DNA of 64,000 bases from Bacteroidales bacterium (GCA_017549805.1 JAFYNJ010000007.1:1-64000), one strand, 5' to 3'. Counted from the stretch's first letter, positions 15,264 through 23,868 are shown. Numbers and translations: made by a program. The notes: generated by a model not told the origin, from the sequence alone.

Positions 15264-16558
15264 GAAAACCTGTACTGAACATCGTCACCCTCGGTTGCTC
15301 CAAAAACAAGGTCGATTCGGAGCATCTGGCGGCATTGCTGGATCATAAGTATTTGATTCGTCACGATTCCGACAGGAAATCGGATGTAGTTATCGTCAAC
15401 ACCTGCGGTTTCATCGGTGACGCTCAGGAGGAATCGGTGGATACCATCCTCGAATATGCCGAGCTGCGCAAAAAAGGCCAAATCGATAAACTATATGTGA
15501 CGGGATGCCTTTCCCAACGGTTCAAGAAGGAGTTGCAAGCCGAGATCCATGAGGTGGACGGCTTCTACGGCGTGGAGAGTGTCAACCTGATTGCTGCCGA
15601 CTTGTTGAAAGAGGCGCCGTTGCCTCAGTATTGTAGCCGACGCGTGCTTTCCACCCCCAAGCACTATGCCTATCTGAAGATATCGGAAGGCTGCAACCGC
15701 CGTTGTGCTTTCTGTGCCATTCCGTTAATCCGCGGACCGCATGTCTCGGTGCCGATGGAAAACCTGCTGGAAGAGGCTCGTCAATTGGCTAAACAAGGTG
15801 TCAAAGAGCTCATTCTGATTGCCCAGGACTTGACCTATTACGGTCATGATATCGATGGCAAATCCCATATCGTTGAGTTGGTAAAAGCCTTGTGCGATAT
15901 TGACGGCTTTGAGTGGATTCGCTTGCATTACGGCTATCCATTGGGTTTCCCCGATGAACTGCTGGATCTGATGCGTGAAAATCCCAAGATCTGCCATTAC
16001 ATCGACCTGCCTTTGCAGCACATCAGCACGCATATCTTGAAGGACATGCGCCGTGGCGTGGATCGCGAACAGACCATCGGCTTTGTGAAAAATGTCCGTA
16101 AGCATGTGCCCGACATCGCTTTCCGCACAACCTTCATCGTAGGTTTCCCAGGTGAGACGGAGGCCGACTTCGAGGAGCTGTGCCAGTTTGTCAAGGACAT
16201 GCGTTTCGAGCGTGCCGGCGTGTTTGCCTTTTCGCCTGAAGAAGGGACACCTGCCTATGAGCTGCCCGACGATGTGCCGGATGAAGTGAAACAGGAACGT
16301 GTGGATCGCTTGATGGAGATTCAACAGAATATTTCCTTGGAGATCAATGGCATGAGGGTCGGAAAAGTGGAGAAGGTGCTGATCGACCATTTGGAAGGCG
16401 ACTACTATGTGGGCCGTTCTCAATATGACTCTCCCGAGGTGGATGACGAAATCTTGATTCGTGCAGAAAAAGAACTGCAAATAGGTGCATTTTACGAAGC
16501 CCGAATTACTCAGGCCGATTTTTTTGACTGTTATGCCGAGGTGACATATACCAAATGA
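15260..16558 (+). CDS. rimO: Ribosomal protein S12 methylthiotransferase RimO
   Basis: Radical SAM methylthiotransferase acting on the conserved Asp of ribosomal protein S12. 432 residues: N-terminal UPF0004 domain with CSKNKVDSE and NTCGFIGDAQEES, radical SAM motif C-x3-C-x2-C in CNRRCAFC, then a C-terminal TRAM domain (about 370-432, VLIDHLEGDYYVGRSQ). Six cysteines for two [4Fe-4S] clusters can be accounted for. Translationally coupled to ftsY by an ATGA overlap. Confidence 0.97.
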   Translation: MRKPVLNIVTLGCSKNKVDSEHLAALLDHKYLIRHDSDRKSDVVIVNTCGFIGDAQEESVDTILEYAELRKKGQIDKLYVTGCLSQRFKKELQAEIHEVDGFYGVESVNLIAADLLKEAPLPQYCSRRVLSTPKHYAYLKISEGCNRRCAFCAIPLIRGPHVSVPMENLLEEARQLAKQGVKELILIAQDLTYYGHDIDGKSHIVELVKALCDIDGFEWIRLHYGYPLGFPDELLDLMRENPKICHYIDLPLQHISTHILKDMRRGVDREQTIGFVKNVRKHVPDIAFRTTFIVGFPGETEADFEELCQFVKDMRFERAGVFAFSPEEGTPAYELPDDVPDEVKQERVDRLMEIQQNISLEINGMRVGKVEKVLIDHLEGDYYVGRSQYDSPEVDDEILIRAEKELQIGAFYEARITQADFFDCYAEVTYTK

Positions 16559-16592
16559 TCCTTTTTTCCGTTAAGCAATAAAGCGTTTGAAC

Positions 16593-17561
16593 ATGCGGTT
16601 TTGGAAAGGCTTTAAGGTTTTTGTCAAAGGTGTGTTGATGGGTGCCGTCAATGTGGTCCCCATCTCCAGTGGGGCAATTGCCTTGGTTTTAGGCGTTTTC
16701 GAGCGTTTTATCAATGCTATCAAGTCGCTGAACCACAAGAACTTCAAATACCTTTTCAAAGGAGCGTTCACTGAGTTTGGCCGTAGGACGGATTTCCGAT
16801 TTTTCATTACCATTTTGGCAGGTATCATTGTGGGCATGGTGTTCACGGCGATCTTCCTAAAACGCGTGCTGAAGTCGTACGAAGTCTATGTTTGGGCGTT
16901 TTTCATCGGACTGATCATCGCCTCGGTAATCAATGTGATGAAAAGTATCGAGAAAGTGACGTTCAAAAACGTTATGATCCTATTGATCAGTTTGACGATC
17001 TCCTTCTTCTTGTCCATCCATCTGAATCCGGAGACAAACGATAGTTTCCTTTATTTGTTCATTTGTGGTATCGTTGGGGCTACCGGCATGGTGGTGCCGG
17101 GTATTTCAGGATCGCATCTGATGTTGTTGATGGGCAATTACGAGTTGATTGTTACCCAAGCCATTCCCGCTTTGACGAAGGCATCCACATTCATGTTCGG
17201 CTTCCGCATCCTTTTCCCGTTCTTTTTGGGATCCATCATCAGCATCGTCAGCTTTTCCTATCTTCTTGCTTGGCTAATGAAAGATTTCCGCAACGAGACT
17301 TTGTCGGCCTTGTCGGGTTTCATGCTGGGCAGCCTTCCTGTCGTGTATCCTTGGAAGGAGCCTTCTGCTGACATGCTGGATTATGTGTTTCATCTTCCAA
17401 CCATCAACAGCGAGTTCTTCATCGCATTGTTGATGGTGTTAATAGGAGTAGTGTCCGTCTATATGCTTAATCTGAGAGCTCGTAGGGAGGAAATCAGGAT
17501 GCAAAAGGCTGCCGCCAGGAGGCAGAAAAGAGAGGAAAGAAGACATAGGAAAGAAGACTGA
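16593..17561 (+). CDS. DUF368 family polytopic membrane protein
   Basis: 322 residues from ATG 16593 (an in-frame TTG lies two codons earlier). Eight or so hydrophobic segments. The DUF368 hallmark is present twice: GVLMGAVNVVPISSGAIALVLG at the start and GATGMVVPGISGSHLMLLMGNY in the middle, which are the two inverted half-repeats. DUF368 relatives (PopT/DedA-like superfamily proposals) have been linked to undecaprenyl-phosphate recycling. The C-terminal tail is highly basic (RRQKREERRHRK). Ends four bases from the converging Fe-S gene. Confidence 0.85.
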   Translation: MRFWKGFKVFVKGVLMGAVNVVPISSGAIALVLGVFERFINAIKSLNHKNFKYLFKGAFTEFGRRTDFRFFITILAGIIVGMVFTAIFLKRVLKSYEVYVWAFFIGLIIASVINVMKSIEKVTFKNVMILLISLTISFFLSIHLNPETNDSFLYLFICGIVGATGMVVPGISGSHLMLLMGNYELIVTQAIPALTKASTFMFGFRILFPFFLGSIISIVSFSYLLAWLMKDFRNETLSALSGFMLGSLPVVYPWKEPSADMLDYVFHLPTINSEFFIALLMVLIGVVSVYMLNLRARREEIRMQKAAARRQKREERRHRKED

Positions 17562-17565
17562 AGTC

Positions 17566-18849
17566 TTAGTCTTTCTTTTTCATGAAAATACAATCGGAGA
17601 GGTGTGCTTCGCCCATGACGATATCGTGGGCCAATGCGTCGCAAGTGGGTGCGCCGCATACGCCGCAGTCTTTCTGGGGTAGCTTGGCGCGCAGCTCGTT
17701 GATGCGTTGCATCTTGGCTAAAGCCTGCGTGATGTCGTTGTCTAAAATGAGCATGGACCGCGGCTTGATTTCGCCCACTTTGACGTTGCGGGTGAGGAAA
17801 TTGCGTTCCTCTTCGATTTCATGATCCTTGGTCTGCTCGCCTTTGCGTTCGCGGTCGGCAATTTTACGGGCGCGGGCAAAGATACGTTCGCACATCAGGA
17901 AACGGTTGTCGCAGGTGAGGATGCCGCCTGGGCAGCTCTGGTCGCAGGCGCGCAACTCGAGGAAATCGACATCTTCGATCTCGTCGTTTTCCACCTTTTC
18001 GAGAAATTCGATGACATTATGGATTTCGTCGATGGAGTAGGAGTGCTTGGCATTGGAGAGGCGCCGCTCACCATTGGTCAGCGAGGTCAGCACACCGTCG
18101 GCTGAGAGTTGCGACACGGGCAGCTTTTGCTCCTTGAAGCCCTTGCCTTGCTCCTTGATGCGCTTATAGACACGGTTGTAGAGGGCATCCATGTTGATGA
18201 CGCCGTCCACCAGAGATTTTTCTTCACCTACAGGACTCTTCACGGCAGCGATCTTGGCGGCGCATGGGGTGATGTAGAAGATGCCGATGTCCTCAGGATT
18301 CCAGTCCTCCTTTTCGAGCTTTCGGCGGATGTACATGGCTGTCAGGTCGATGGGTGCCTTGATGGGGATGAGGTTGTCGACGAGGACGGGGAACTTCACT
18401 TGGATGAGCCGTACAATGGCAGGGCAATAGGTGGAGATTAAAGGACGGATGTCGGGATGCTCGGCGGCATAGCGGTTCTTGGCTTCGGTGTAGATGGGCA
18501 CGGTGGCCTCAGTCTCGATGATATAGGTAAATCCGATCTCTTTCAGGATTTGATAGATGCGTGATACGGTGACGTCGTTGGGGAACTGCCCCATGAATAC
18601 CGAGGGTACCAACGCCACGCGACAGGCGAAATTGAATATGGAGTCGAAGTCGTCTTGCTGGATATAAATGGCTTTGGTGGGGCAGACCTTGAAACAGTTG
18701 CCGCAGTCGATGCAACGGTCGGGATTCAACACGGCTTTGCCATTGCGGACTCTGAGAGCCTCGGTGGGGCATGACTTCATGCAACGGGAACAACCGATGC
18801 ACATATCGGTTTCAAGTGCCAGTGCGTGGAAAAACGGTACTTTATCCAT
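17566..18849 (-). CDS. [FeFe]-hydrogenase-like Fe-S protein, probable H2/redox sensor
   Basis: 427 residues. Two [4Fe-4S] ferredoxin motifs (C17-C20-C23-C27 and C46-C49-C52-C56), a hydrogenase large-subunit-like domain (about 70-320) and a C-terminal Fes-type cluster (C395, C398, C403, C420). All four H-cluster cysteine ligands can be matched: C142, C196, C302 and C306. The preceding proton-relay cysteine of catalytic enzymes (TSCCP) is tyrosine 141 (STYCP), and the small-subunit domain is absent. This resembles the putative sensory [FeFe] classes rather than the catalytic enzyme at 26224. Last gene of a six-gene minus-strand operon with kinase-like and phosphoesterase-like partners. It could also be a pure Fe-S electron carrier. 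Confidence 0.82.
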   Translation of the reverse strand: MDKVPFFHALALETDMCIGCSRCMKSCPTEALRVRNGKAVLNPDRCIDCGNCFKVCPTKAIYIQQDDFDSIFNFACRVALVPSVFMGQFPNDVTVSRIYQILKEIGFTYIIETEATVPIYTEAKNRYAAEHPDIRPLISTYCPAIVRLIQVKFPVLVDNLIPIKAPIDLTAMYIRRKLEKEDWNPEDIGIFYITPCAAKIAAVKSPVGEEKSLVDGVINMDALYNRVYKRIKEQGKGFKEQKLPVSQLSADGVLTSLTNGERRLSNAKHSYSIDEIHNVIEFLEKVENDEIEDVDFLELRACDQSCPGGILTCDNRFLMCERIFARARKIADRERKGEQTKDHEIEEERNFLTRNVKVGEIKPRSMLILDNDITQALAKMQRINELRAKLPQKDCGVCGAPTCDALAHDIVMGEAHLSDCIFMKKKD

Positions 18850-18851
18850 AA

Positions 18852-18886
18852 TTCTTACTTCTTTCTTCTAACTTCTGAATTCTTAA
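18852..18886. repeat. ACTTCT-type tandem repeat at the stop codon of the anti-sigma-like gene
   Basis: TTCTTACTTCTTTCTTCTAA and following units fill the gap between two operon genes and start on the stop codon of the upstream one. The same family stands at 19685, 21041 (opposite orientation) and 30917. Confidence 0.7.
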
Positions 18887-19296
18887 ACAAATCGGACTTC
18901 CATCTCAACGGTGGTGCCAACGCCGACAGTGGATTGGACATCCAACCGATCGACGTTCTTGCGTATATTGGGTAATCCCATGCCTGCGCCGAATCCCATG
19001 TTGCGGACCTCGGGCGATGCCGTGGAGTTGCCTTCCTGCATGGCCCATTCGATGTCGGGGATGCCCGGTCCGGTATCGACCACCTTCACAACGATCTTGT
19101 CCGACTCAATGTCGGCATAGATGGTGCCGCCGTAGGCGTGGGCGATGGCGTTGACCTCGGCTTCGTAGAGGGCGACGACGACCCGCTTGATGATCTGCGG
19201 GTTGATGTTAAGCTGCTTCAAGGTCTTCTTGATGGCGCTCGATGCGGCTCCGGCATTCACAAAGTCCGCTTCATATACTTGGTATTCGAAATGCAT
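18883..19296 (-). CDS. Anti-sigma-factor/serine-kinase-like ATP-binding protein (RsbW type)
   Basis: 137 residues from ATG 19296; the frame is open further upstream but only in the region that encodes the DRTGG protein, and the conserved fold begins at MHFEYQVYEADF. A single GHKL ATPase fold: N-box EAEVNAIAHA, G1 DTGPGIP, G2 GAGMGLPNIRKNVD. No phosphoacceptor domain. RsbW-like proteins phosphorylate anti-sigma antagonists; in anaerobe hydrogenase clusters this family is a regular neighbour of hydrogenase-like Fe-S proteins. Overlaps nothing; the preceding DRTGG gene ends 22 bases before this start. Confidence 0.85.
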   Translation of the reverse strand: MHFEYQVYEADFVNAGAASSAIKKTLKQLNINPQIIKRVVVALYEAEVNAIAHAYGGTIYADIESDKIVVKVVDTGPGIPDIEWAMQEGNSTASPEVRNMGFGAGMGLPNIRKNVDRLDVQSTVGVGTTVEMEVRFV

Positions 19297-19318
19297 GGCG
19301 TTGGGTTTTGGTGAAACA

Positions 19319-19663
19319 TCAGAAAATGGGCTGCATCCCTGCCTTGAAGAGCAGTCCGCAGGCCTTGAACATGGAGAAGTCACATTCCATGACCACCATG
19401 CCCTCGTCTTCGGCCTCTTCAATCATCTCCTCAGTGGCCTTTTTGCGGCGTACTAAGACGATGATGTCGAGGTTGCCCATCTCGCAGGTGCGGATGGTCT
19501 GCATGTTGCACAGACCAGTGAGGATGACTGGATTGTAGTCACCTAGGGTGAGCACATCGCTCATCAGGTCGGAGGCGAAGGCCGTCTCGTGTTCTTCGTT
19601 CAAACGGTCGTGGCCGCAGAGGACCTTGGCCTCCAATAATTCGGAAATTTCTTTGAGTGTCAT
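19319..19663 (-). CDS. DRTGG domain protein
   Basis: 114 residues. MTLKEISELLEAKVLCG start, then ASDLMSDVL and the hydrophobic core of a DRTGG domain, ending in a CDFSMFKACGLLFKAG helix. DRTGG is a small ligand-binding-type domain otherwise found with CBS domains or in phosphotransacetylases; ligand unknown. A paralogue with the same SDLxSDVxG motif opens this operon at 21402. Two such proteins in one operon suggest a heteromer or two related signals. Confidence 0.8.
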   Translation of the reverse strand: MTLKEISELLEAKVLCGHDRLNEEHETAFASDLMSDVLTLGDYNPVILTGLCNMQTIRTCEMGNLDIIVLVRRKKATEEMIEEAEDEGMVVMECDFSMFKACGLLFKAGMQPIF

Positions 19664-19684
19664 TTTTTTATGGTTGTTTTGTTA

Positions 19685-19719
19685 TTCTTACTTCTTACTT
19701 CTTACTTCTGACTTCTTAA
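19685..19719. repeat. ACTTCTT tandem repeat at the stop codon of the HATPase gene
   Basis: Three to four TTCTTAC/TTCTGAC units that begin inside the stop codon of the HATPase gene and fill the gap to the DRTGG gene. On the mRNA it is complementary over 12 bases to the repeat at 21041-21070 in the same transcript. Confidence 0.75.
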
Positions 19720-20264
19720 TCATTATAATTGATTTCTTTCAGGTTTTCTTGGATCATCTCTTTGAGATATTTCATGATGTGGACGTCGTTCATCGGCATT
19801 CCGTCGAGGGCCTCCTTGATCTCATCGGTGTCGAACACAAACTCGCCATCGTCGGTGATGTGGGTGTAGATGAAGTGGATGTCCTCATGGGCGGAGAAGA
19901 GCATGACGAGCGATCCGGCCAAATCACCCATGGGCGGACGGTCGATGTGGTCGTGCTGGAACCAGAAGTTGAGCACAGTGCCTTTGCCGACTTCACTCTC
20001 GATGTTCATGCCACCGCCGGCATTCTCGGTGTTCATCTTGATCAACGGCAGTCCTAAGCCTACCTTGCGGGTAGTTCGGGAGGTGGTCCAAGGGTCTGTG
20101 ACCTTAGCGAGGAACTCAGGGGTCATGCCTTTGCCGTTGTCCTTGATGGTAAAGGCATAGATGTTGTCCTTGAGGCTGTCGCGAATGGTAAGCTCCACCA
20201 GGGTCGAGTTGGCCGCAGTCGAGTTTTCCATTAGGTCATATACATGCATTGATAGTTCTTTCAT
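19716..20264 (-). CDS. GHKL-family ATP-binding protein, histidine-kinase-like without HisKA
   Basis: 182 residues. N-box MENSTAANST, G1 DNGKGM, G2 VGLGLPLI, with an ATP-lid rich in Thr/Arg between them, followed by about 75 residues (from HDHIDRP) not typical of kinases. No dimerisation/phosphoacceptor helix, so a stand-alone ATPase or a kinase acting on a partner protein. ATG overlaps the PHP stop as ATGA, so it is translationally coupled. Homologues occur beside [FeFe]-hydrogenase genes in Clostridia. Confidence 0.82.
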   Translation of the reverse strand: MKELSMHVYDLMENSTAANSTLVELTIRDSLKDNIYAFTIKDNGKGMTPEFLAKVTDPWTTSRTTRKVGLGLPLIKMNTENAGGGMNIESEVGKGTVLNFWFQHDHIDRPPMGDLAGSLVMLFSAHEDIHFIYTHITDDGEFVFDTDEIKEALDGMPMNDVHIMKYLKEMIQENLKEINYND

Positions 20265-21037
20265 CCGTATAAAAGTTGTAGTTTTTCGTTGGGTTCGGTA
20301 TCGATATAACGTCCGTCCTCGCCATGAAGGGTCTTGCGAAACTCGTCGAAGGTCTTGTCGTACATGTGGAGTACGCAGTGTACCTCTCCGATGATATGCA
20401 GGAAGTGGGCGTCGGAGCTTTTGGTGAAGTTGAACTTTTTCAAGTAGGCGTATTTCTTCAGGAAATCGGGTTTGGTAACGTGTTTCGAGATCTCAAGAGC
20501 ATCGGCCTTGATGTCGGGGGGCACGAAGCCGAGTTGGCTCACCAAGCTGCTGGCTGGTTTGTTCACGTGGGCGGGAACAAACAGCCCGCCGATGCTGTGG
20601 ACGACGTCGTACAGCTCGTCGAGGTCGGCGTCCAAAGCGGACCACAACAGCCATTCTTCCTCACCGATCACTTCCTCGTTCTCATCCACGATGAGCTGAT
20701 AGCCGAACTTCTCTTCATCCAAAGGGATGTGGGGGAGATGTGCGTCGAGGTATTCCTGGAATTGGTCCAGTTGTTCGTCGTTCTCAAAATAAGCGAGGGC
20801 ATGGGCCTCTTCTTGGGTGGTGATTTCCACGCCTCCGATGACCATTAGGCCTTGCTCGCGTCCGATCTTCTGGGTCACCTTCACCTGCCGTGTGGTGTTG
20901 TGGTCGCAGATGGCAATCACGTCAAGATGCAGTTTCTTGGCTTGTTCCACAATGGCGGATGGACTCATATAGAGGTCGCCACACGGCGAAAGCACCGTGT
21001 GCATGTGTAGATCGGCTCTATAGGCTTTGAGGTCCAT
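20261..21037 (-). CDS. PHP domain phosphoesterase
   Basis: 258 residues. Metal site RADLHMHTVLSPCGD at the start (HxH), CDHNTTRQ (His of motif 2), PAHVNKPASSL (motif 3) and SSDAHFLHIIG near the end (motif 4): all PHP motifs present. PHP enzymes cleave phosphate mono- or diesters; the substrate is unknown. A PHP protein next to kinase-like ATPases and a hydrogenase-like sensor suggests removal of a phosphoryl signal (inference). Second gene of the operon, 29 bases after the first. Confidence 0.88.
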   Translation of the reverse strand: MDLKAYRADLHMHTVLSPCGDLYMSPSAIVEQAKKLHLDVIAICDHNTTRQVKVTQKIGREQGLMVIGGVEITTQEEAHALAYFENDEQLDQFQEYLDAHLPHIPLDEEKFGYQLIVDENEEVIGEEEWLLWSALDADLDELYDVVHSIGGLFVPAHVNKPASSLVSQLGFVPPDIKADALEISKHVTKPDFLKKYAYLKKFNFTKSSDAHFLHIIGEVHCVLHMYDKTFDEFRKTLHGEDGRYIDTEPNEKLQLLYG

Positions 21038-21040
21038 GGG

Positions 21041-21070
21041 GGAAGTCAGAAGTCAGAAGACGGAAGTCAG
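21041..21070. repeat. AGAAGTC tandem repeat at the stop codon of the first operon gene
   Basis: Units GGAAGTCAGAAGTCAGAAGA and GGAAGTCAG cover the stop codon of the upstream DRTGG gene and the gap to the PHP gene. Same family as 19685-19719 but inverted, so the two can pair in the operon mRNA. Confidence 0.75.
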
Positions 21071-21402
21071 CTATTTAAGAGGTTGTAAACCTTACCGGCA
21101 ATCTCGTAGGTGGGCAGGTTGGTCTGCAGGATGGGTAGGTCTTCCTCGTTGCTCTGCTCGATGGTTTCGTCATTGGGCACAAGGTTCTTCACCAAGATGA
21201 TGCAGGCCATCTCTTTCAGCGAGGCCACAGCCATCACATTCTTGTGGGTCTGGAGGGTGATCCAGATGTTGCCTTCCATGGCATTGCCCATCACATCGCT
21301 GAGCAGATCCGATATATAGCATCCGTCAATCTCACGGTCCAGGCCGTTGTTTCCCGATAAGACCTTCAATCCGAGTTTGTCAACTAATTCTTGTACTTTC
21401 AT
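21067..21402 (-). CDS. DRTGG domain protein, first gene of the hydrogenase-signalling operon
   Basis: 111 residues: MKVQELVDKLGLKVLSG start, ISDLLSDVMGNA motif, then VMAVASLKEMACIILV core. Paralogue of the protein at 19319. Leader of about 25 bases after a good -7/-33 promoter. It probably supplies ligand sensing to the downstream ATPase and phosphoesterase proteins. Confidence 0.82.
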   Translation of the reverse strand: MKVQELVDKLGLKVLSGNNGLDREIDGCYISDLLSDVMGNAMEGNIWITLQTHKNVMAVASLKEMACIILVKNLVPNDETIEQSNEEDLPILQTNLPTYEIAGKVYNLLNS

Positions 21403-21431
21403 TGTTTAAGAGATGTTTTAAAATTGGTAGG

Positions 21432-21461
21432 CAAATATACTAAATAAATAGGAATTGTCAA
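21432..21461 (-). promoter_or_regulatory. Promoter of the six-gene hydrogenase-signalling operon
   Basis: -7 TATATTTG (21432-21439) and -33 TTG (21459-21461), 19 bp apart on the minus strand. The -33 overlaps the stop codon of the subtilisin gene. Drives 21402 to 17566; no other good box is seen inside the operon. Confidence 0.7.
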
Positions 21462-23716
21462 GGCACAATCTCAAACTCAATGCCAAAGCTCCAGGGCGAG
21501 GGTTGGTTGGCGGGACTGCCAATCAGCCCATCTTCCTTCGTGATGATGTCAGAGAGGCGGTAGTTGGCATAGACGCCAATGTTAAGCATGTTTTGGATGC
21601 TGTAGCTGAGGCGCGTTGTGGCGCCGTATTCGAAGAGGTTCATCGCCTTGCAGCCTGTGAAGTAGGTGATGACTTTCTCGTTGTATGGAGCCGGGTTCAC
21701 GGGTTGTGAATCGGCATCGAGATAGGTCACTTTGTCAATGAGTTTCACACGGCGAGTGATGTTGATGCCGCCATATCCTCCAAGATCCCAGTTGAAGCCG
21801 ATGCGGCGGAGCACGATGCGTTGGAGCAATTCACCTCGGAATTGCATTTGGCGCATGACAGTCTTGCGGTCGGCCACGGATGGTGTTCCTGGACCAGGCG
21901 ACTTGGCGACAAATTTATTCCAGCCGAGATTCCATCCGAAACCAATCTTATAGGTCTTTCCATAGAACATACGGCGACCGAAAGCGATATGCCTATTGAA
22001 GCCGTTCCAAGTGTCATTGCCTAAATTATAATCGTATTGGAAAAACATGGTTTGCTGCCAGCCTTCTTTTTCAACTTTTTGGAAGGTGCCGTCGTTGCCG
22101 TTTACGAATCTTGGGTCGTTGGCTCTCAGGCAGATGTCACCGCCCATGCCATTGATGGGGCAGCAGTCGTAGAAACCGTTGTAGCTGACGTTGAGTTTCT
22201 TGCCTTCGCCGAGATCCTTGTTCTTAAGGATGATGCCCGTTGAATCGGGGTATGCGGTATAATAGCCTAGCAAGACGCCGTCTTGGCCTTCCACATTGAT
22301 AAAGACGCGTTGACCTTTGACAACCTTTGGGATGCCGATGCGCACGCCGTCTTTCTCTTGAATGAGGGTAAAGGATCGCTCGGCAGGTTTCAGGTCGCCA
22401 GTGAAATAGGCGGCTTGAGGCACGCCGTAGCCGTATGCATAGTCGAAATAGGGATAGAGATCAGCTGATTTCTCGATTTCAGCCTTCATCTGAAGGGCTG
22501 TCTTGTCGCGCATGGTTTGCCAGGCACAGGCGCAGAAACCTGCTGTCAACGGGCTGGAGAACGAAGTGCCGGAAGCATTGGAGTAACGACCATTGTTAGG
22601 CTCTGCCACCTCGGCGGTTCCAAAAGCCACCACATTGGGTTTCAGTCGTTTGTCGGCAGTGGGGCCGTAGGAGCTGAAACTGATATGACGGTAGTTGTCC
22701 AAGTCGTCGTCGATGCCGCCCACAGTAAGCACGTTTTCCGCATCGGCAGGAGTGATGATGGTCATCCAGCGGCTGTCGTCGCCTTCGTTGCCTGCAGAGT
22801 TGCAGATGAGGATGCCCTTTTCAACGGCTTTTTGTGCAGCTTTGGCCACATACGAGGTGCCGTCCATGTCCTTGGTCCAGTGGCGATCCTTGCCGTAGCC
22901 GAGGGAGCTATTAATAATGTCGGCTCCGTTCTTGTCGGCCCACTCGGCGCCTTGCGCCCACCACACCTCTTCTTTAAAGGGTTCGGGGTCGATTTCAGTG
23001 CGGGCAAGCAGGAACTCGGCGCCTGTGGCGAGGCCCATTTTCTTTCCTTCGGCGTTGATGCCGGCGATGCAGCTCAGCACCATGGTGCCATGGCTGCTCC
23101 AACCATAGACGTCTTCTTTTCTATTGGGGAAGTTATAGGTTTTCAAGATTTGATGGTTGTCACGCAGATGTTTGAAGGCCGGATGGGTGTCCACCTTTGG
23201 GAAACCACCGTCCATTACGCAGATGCGGAGACCTTTGCCATCGATGCCTTTGTCGATGAAATGCTGTCCACCGAAACGAACCAACTGATCAGTAAGGACA
23301 GGGTTTTTATCCTTGTTATCCGTATCGGCAGCGTCCTCTTGTTGGATGGAAGCAACCACCATGCCTTCAGATTCGATTTCTTGAATCCGATCCACAAAAG
23401 GTAGCGTGCTGATCACTATGGCGTTTTCTTCACTAGCAGTGATCCCGATGGCATTAAGCCATCTTGACTCTCCAAACATCTCTGTTGAATAGCAATTAAC
23501 GGTATTGACATAGCTGTCATTCAAAGGATAGTTGCTGATGTCGTAAAGGTCGGCTCCGCATTGCTGGTAACGCTCGATGGCCTTGGCATCGAAATAGGAA
23601 TAGGGATCAAAAGCGGTGTTGTTTTTGTCGGTGAAAAACACCCAATAGCACTTCTCCTGTGCCGTGGCGGCAAAGGTGAAAAGGCTGACGATGAAAATAA
23701 GAATGGATTTTTTCAT
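21458..23716 (-). CDS. Secreted subtilisin-family (S8) serine protease with barrel-like C-terminal region
   Basis: 752 residues from ATG 23716; the frame runs upstream to 23746 but that crosses the -7 box. Signal peptide MKKSILIFIVSLFTFAATA, propeptide-like region to about 150, then the S8 domain. The catalytic Asp is in CVMDGGF (about 168), the His in SHGTMVLSCIAG (about 209) and the Ser in SGTSFSSPLTAGF (about 383). About 290 residues follow, beta-rich with aromatic strands (RRMFYGKTYKIGFGW, YGGINITRRV, YGATTRLSY) and a final SFGIEFEIVP, which resembles a porin-type outer-membrane barrel. A surface-anchored protease is therefore likely. It separates the hydrogenase-signalling operon from the hydrogenase genes. 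Confidence 0.85.
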   Translation of the reverse strand: MKKSILIFIVSLFTFAATAQEKCYWVFFTDKNNTAFDPYSYFDAKAIERYQQCGADLYDISNYPLNDSYVNTVNCYSTEMFGESRWLNAIGITASEENAIVISTLPFVDRIQEIESEGMVVASIQQEDAADTDNKDKNPVLTDQLVRFGGQHFIDKGIDGKGLRICVMDGGFPKVDTHPAFKHLRDNHQILKTYNFPNRKEDVYGWSSHGTMVLSCIAGINAEGKKMGLATGAEFLLARTEIDPEPFKEEVWWAQGAEWADKNGADIINSSLGYGKDRHWTKDMDGTSYVAKAAQKAVEKGILICNSAGNEGDDSRWMTIITPADAENVLTVGGIDDDLDNYRHISFSSYGPTADKRLKPNVVAFGTAEVAEPNNGRYSNASGTSFSSPLTAGFCACAWQTMRDKTALQMKAEIEKSADLYPYFDYAYGYGVPQAAYFTGDLKPAERSFTLIQEKDGVRIGIPKVVKGQRVFINVEGQDGVLLGYYTAYPDSTGIILKNKDLGEGKKLNVSYNGFYDCCPINGMGGDICLRANDPRFVNGNDGTFQKVEKEGWQQTMFFQYDYNLGNDTWNGFNRHIAFGRRMFYGKTYKIGFGWNLGWNKFVAKSPGPGTPSVADRKTVMRQMQFRGELLQRIVLRRIGFNWDLGGYGGINITRRVKLIDKVTYLDADSQPVNPAPYNEKVITYFTGCKAMNLFEYGATTRLSYSIQNMLNIGVYANYRLSDIITKEDGLIGSPANQPSPWSFGIEFEIVP

Positions 23717-23743
23717 GATGGATAAGAATTCGTTATCGGGGCA

Positions 23744-23751
23744 CAAAGGTA
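23744..23751 (-). promoter_or_regulatory. -7 box of the S8 protease gene
   Basis: TACCTTTG on the minus strand, 27 bases before the ATG at 23716. It rules out the longer frame because that start would lie inside the box. No -33 TTG at 19-21 bp. Confidence 0.55.
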
Positions 23752-23868
23752 GGGTTTTTCTAAATTAGAATCATTCTAATTTACATCCATTTCGGTGTTT
23801 GAGTTTTCAAATAGTACATTTACAAATACTTACAGAAATTCATTGCTTTTTAAAATAAGGTCTCTTTA

